Assembly (NCBI RefSeq): GCF_004078635.1
Contig: NZ_RZNB01000002.1
Coordinates: 310,001 to 374,000 of the forward strand
Length of the DNA: 64,000 bases
Origin: Labedella phragmitis
Lineage (GTDB): Bacteria; Actinomycetota; Actinomycetes; Actinomycetales; Microbacteriaceae
Reading direction: 5' to 3'
Under the pieces are notes generated by a model. The model worked only from the letters and a program-made list of their open reading frames with translations, searched no databases and had not been told where the DNA came from. Made by a program: the position numbers and the translations under genes. Within the stretch, counting starts at the first letter, position 1. Every line of letters begins with the position of its first letter. Below, in pieces: positions 57,587-64,000 of this stretch.

Positions 57587-57673
57587 CTCACCGGTGAGAA
57601 CATCACGGCCCGATCATCTCGGGTCGGGCGACATTCGAGCCCGATCTCGTCGGGCGCCCGGAACTCTCCGGGC
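57587..57673 (+). promoter_or_regulatory. Structured gltB leader with a palindrome and three hairpins
   Basis: A perfect 12-bp palindrome CTCACCGGTGAG (57587-57598) is followed by GCCCGA (57608-57613), which can pair with TCGGG at 57619-57623 or TCGGGC at 57624-57629. A second GCCCGA/TCGGGC hairpin spans 57639-57655 (5-base loop) and GCCCGGA/TCCGGGC spans 57656-57673 (4-base loop). The repeated, interchangeable arms allow alternative folds, as in an attenuator or riboswitch. It lies about 140-220 bases before gltB. I cannot match it to a known riboswitch. Confidence 0.45.
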
Positions 57674-57810
57674 TCACGGGAGCCGACCGGCACGGACTTC
57701 CGACCGGCGCACGCGACGCTCCCGATCATCGGCGGGGCGACACTCCGCCACCTCGACACGGGCCAGCGACGTCCCCCACTCCCCTTGACCTCGTGAGGAC
57801 GGTTTTCTCC

Positions 57811-62377
<4,567 letters not shown>

Positions 62378-62385
<8 letters not shown>

Positions 62386-63835
62386 TCCCAAGGGTTTCTT
62401 GAAGGTCAGGGAACGAGAGCTGCCCCCGCGGCGCCCGGTCCCCGTCCGGATCATGGACTGGAAAGAGGTCTACGAGCAGGGCGACCCGTCGCAAGTGCGT
62501 CGCCAGGCCGGCCGCTGCATGGACTGCGGCATCCCGTTCTGCCACCAGGGCTGCCCTCTCGGGAACCTCATCCCCGAGTGGAACGACCTCATGTGGCGCG
62601 GCGAGGGCCGCCAGGCCATCGAGCGCCTCCACGCGACGAACAACTTCCCGGAGTTCACGGGTCGGCTGTGCCCGGCGCCGTGCGAATCGGCGTGCGTGCT
62701 CGGCATCAACCAGCCGGCCGTGACGATCAAGCAGGTCGAGGTCTCGATCATCGACCAGGCCTTCCAGAACGGCTGGGTCGACTCGCACCCGCCGGAGCGT
62801 CTCACGGGTAAGACGGTCGCCGTCGTGGGATCCGGTCCCGCCGGTCTCGCGGCCGCCCAGCAGCTCACGCGCGCCGGCCACACCGTCGCCGTGTATGAGC
62901 GCGACGACCGCATCGGCGGACTCCTGCGCTACGGCATCCCGGACTTCAAGATGGAGAAGCGCCACCTCGACCAGCGCCTGCGGCAGATGCAGGACGAGGG
63001 GACGCGATTCCGCGCCGGCGTGAACATCGGCGTCGACATCTCGTGGGCCGACCTCCGCAGCCGGTACGACGCGGTCGTCGTCGCGACGGGCGCACTCGTC
63101 CCGCGCGACCTGCCGATCCCCGGCCGCGACCTCTCCGGCGTGCACTTCGCGATGGAGTACCTCGTCCAAGCGAACAAGGTCGGCGCCGGCGACTCCGTGC
63201 CGTCGCAGATCACGGCGGAGGACAAGCACGTCGTCGTCCTCGGTGGCGGCGACACCGGCGCCGACTGCATCGGGACCGCGCACCGCCAGGGCGCGGCGTC
63301 GGTGACGAACCTCGCGATCGGGCGCCAGCCGGCTTCCGACCGGACCGACGCGCAGCCGTGGCCGATGACGCCGACCCTCTTCGAGGTCGCGAGCGCCCAC
63401 GAAGAGGGCGGTGACCGCGAGTTCCTCGTCTCGACCGTGGAGTTCATCGGCAATGACGCGGGAGAGGTCGTCGCCCTGCGCGTCGCCGAGACCGAGTTCG
63501 TCGACGGTCGCCGCGTCCCGAAGAGCGGCACCGAGCGCGAGATCCCCGCCGACCTCGTCCTCCTCGCCCTCGGGTTCACGGGCCCCGAGTCCGAGGACCT
63601 CTCGTCGCAGCTCGGCGTCCCCTTCGACGGCCGTGGCAACGTCCAGCGCGACGGCGATTACCAGACGTCGGAGCCCGGCGTCTTCGTCGCGGGTGACGCG
63701 GGACGCGGTCAGTCCCTCATCGTGTGGGCGATCGCGGAGGGCCGCGCGGCCGCCTCGGCGGTCGACCGCTACCTCGAGGGCGAGACGAGCCTGCCGTTCC
63801 CGGTGCGACCGACGGACCGTCCCATCAGCCTCTAG
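62378..63835 (+). CDS. gltD: Glutamate synthase small subunit
   Basis: FAD-dependent NADPH oxidoreductase that feeds electrons to GltB through 4Fe-4S clusters. 485 residues from GTG 62378, overlapping gltB by 8 bases. Cluster cysteines in [19 protein letters not shown] and [17 protein letters not shown]-binding [20 protein letters not shown] at about 148-167; NADPH-binding [16 protein letters not shown] at about 288-303; and a final [17 protein letters not shown]. The TAG stop forms part of the next promoter's TAGACT. Confidence 0.97.
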
Positions 63836-63838
63836 ACT
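63833..63838 (+). promoter_or_regulatory. Candidate -10 element (TAGACT) for pyk
   Basis: TAGACT overlaps the gltD stop and predicts a start near 63845, about 73 bases before pyk. No terminator is visible between gltD and pyk. Confidence 0.45.
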
Positions 63839-63917
63839 TCCCGAGGAGCGGCCGTTCGGCTCTCCGTCCCGCCACCACAGTGCGCCACCGCGCAGAACCA
63901 TGGAGAAGACCTCACCC

Positions 63918-64000
63918 ATGAGACGTGCAAAGATCGTCGCGACCCTCGGTCCGGCGACCTCCAGCTACGAGAACATCCGGGCCATCATCGATGCCGGTGT
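63918..64000 (+). CDS. pyk: Pyruvate kinase, 5' end only
   Basis: The last 83 bases encode RRAKIVATLGPATSSYENIR and a few more residues, the conserved beginning of pyruvate kinase (KIVATLGPA with the substrate-binding Arg region further on, outside the window). GGAGAAG lies about 10 bases before the ATG. The position after gltBD is usual for this family of actinobacteria. Cut by the window end. Confidence 0.92.
   Translation, partial: MRRAKIVATLGPATSSYENIRAIIDAG

Overview
The window is a gene-dense, high-GC (roughly two-thirds G+C by eye) stretch of actinobacterial chromosome. GTG and TTG starts are common, stop/start overlaps of the ATGA or GTGA type are frequent, and the gene order (thrS-HIT, pdxST, yebC-ruvCAB, yajC-secDF-rel, alaS-ruvX-mltG-aro, pyrR-pyrBC-carAB-pyrF-gmk-rpoZ, priA-fmt-rsmB-rpe, trpE-trpCBA-lgt, gltBD-pyk) is the classical actinobacterial one. 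Short intergenic gaps, a guanylate kinase fused to an mIHF-like domain, and -10 boxes of the form TAGRCT/TAGGAT make Microbacteriaceae (Micrococcales) the most likely family. This is an inference from gene content; no 16S rRNA gene is present. I see no phage, IS element, CRISPR array or genomic island: this is core chromosome.

Layout. 1-3.8 kb: truncated sulfurtransferase, zapE, a lone PemK/MazF-like gene, a 46-residue basic protein and four tRNA genes (Val-CAC on minus; Gly-GCC, Cys-GCA, Val-GAC on plus) closed by a 19-bp hairpin. 3.9-16.8 kb: thrS-HIT, vitamin B6 synthase (pdxST), yebC and the Holliday-junction set ruvCAB, then Sec auxiliary genes yajC-secD-secF and the stringent-response gene rel. 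16.8-19.7 kb: three minus-strand genes (unknown AbiEi-like protein, DUF349 protein, membrane-anchored cyclophilin). 19.8-27.1 kb: rarA, rpsD with a long structured leader, a small membrane protein, alaS, ruvX, mltG. 27.1-32.4 kb: shikimate genes aroE-aroC-aroK-aroB-aroQ, then efp and nusB.

32.5-42.5 kb: complete de novo pyrimidine operon pyrR-pyrB-pyrC-(membrane protein)-carA-carB-pyrF running into gmk and rpoZ; only the pyrD step is missing. Its leader holds a recognisable PyrR-binding loop overlapping the pyrR Shine-Dalgarno. 42.6-48.1 kb: metK, helicase-degenerate priA, fmt, rsmB. 48.2-56.4 kb: rpe, then hisE-hisG-hisF-hisI running into trpE, two small membrane-protein genes, and trpC-trpB-trpA. 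trpD, trpF and a separate trpG are absent here; in actinobacteria the TrpF step is usually done by bifunctional PriA/HisA. 56.4-64 kb: lgt, then a 418-bp structured leader, gltB-gltD, and the first codons of pyruvate kinase.

Most novel-looking points are the mIHF-Gmk fusion, the PyrR translational switch, a set of six apparently leaderless promoters with constant -10-to-start spacing, and the long structured leaders of rpsD and gltB. Several neighbours expected from other actinobacteria (apt, coaBC, pgsA/PIM genes) are missing from their usual places. I did not find a convincing wholly new multi-gene system.
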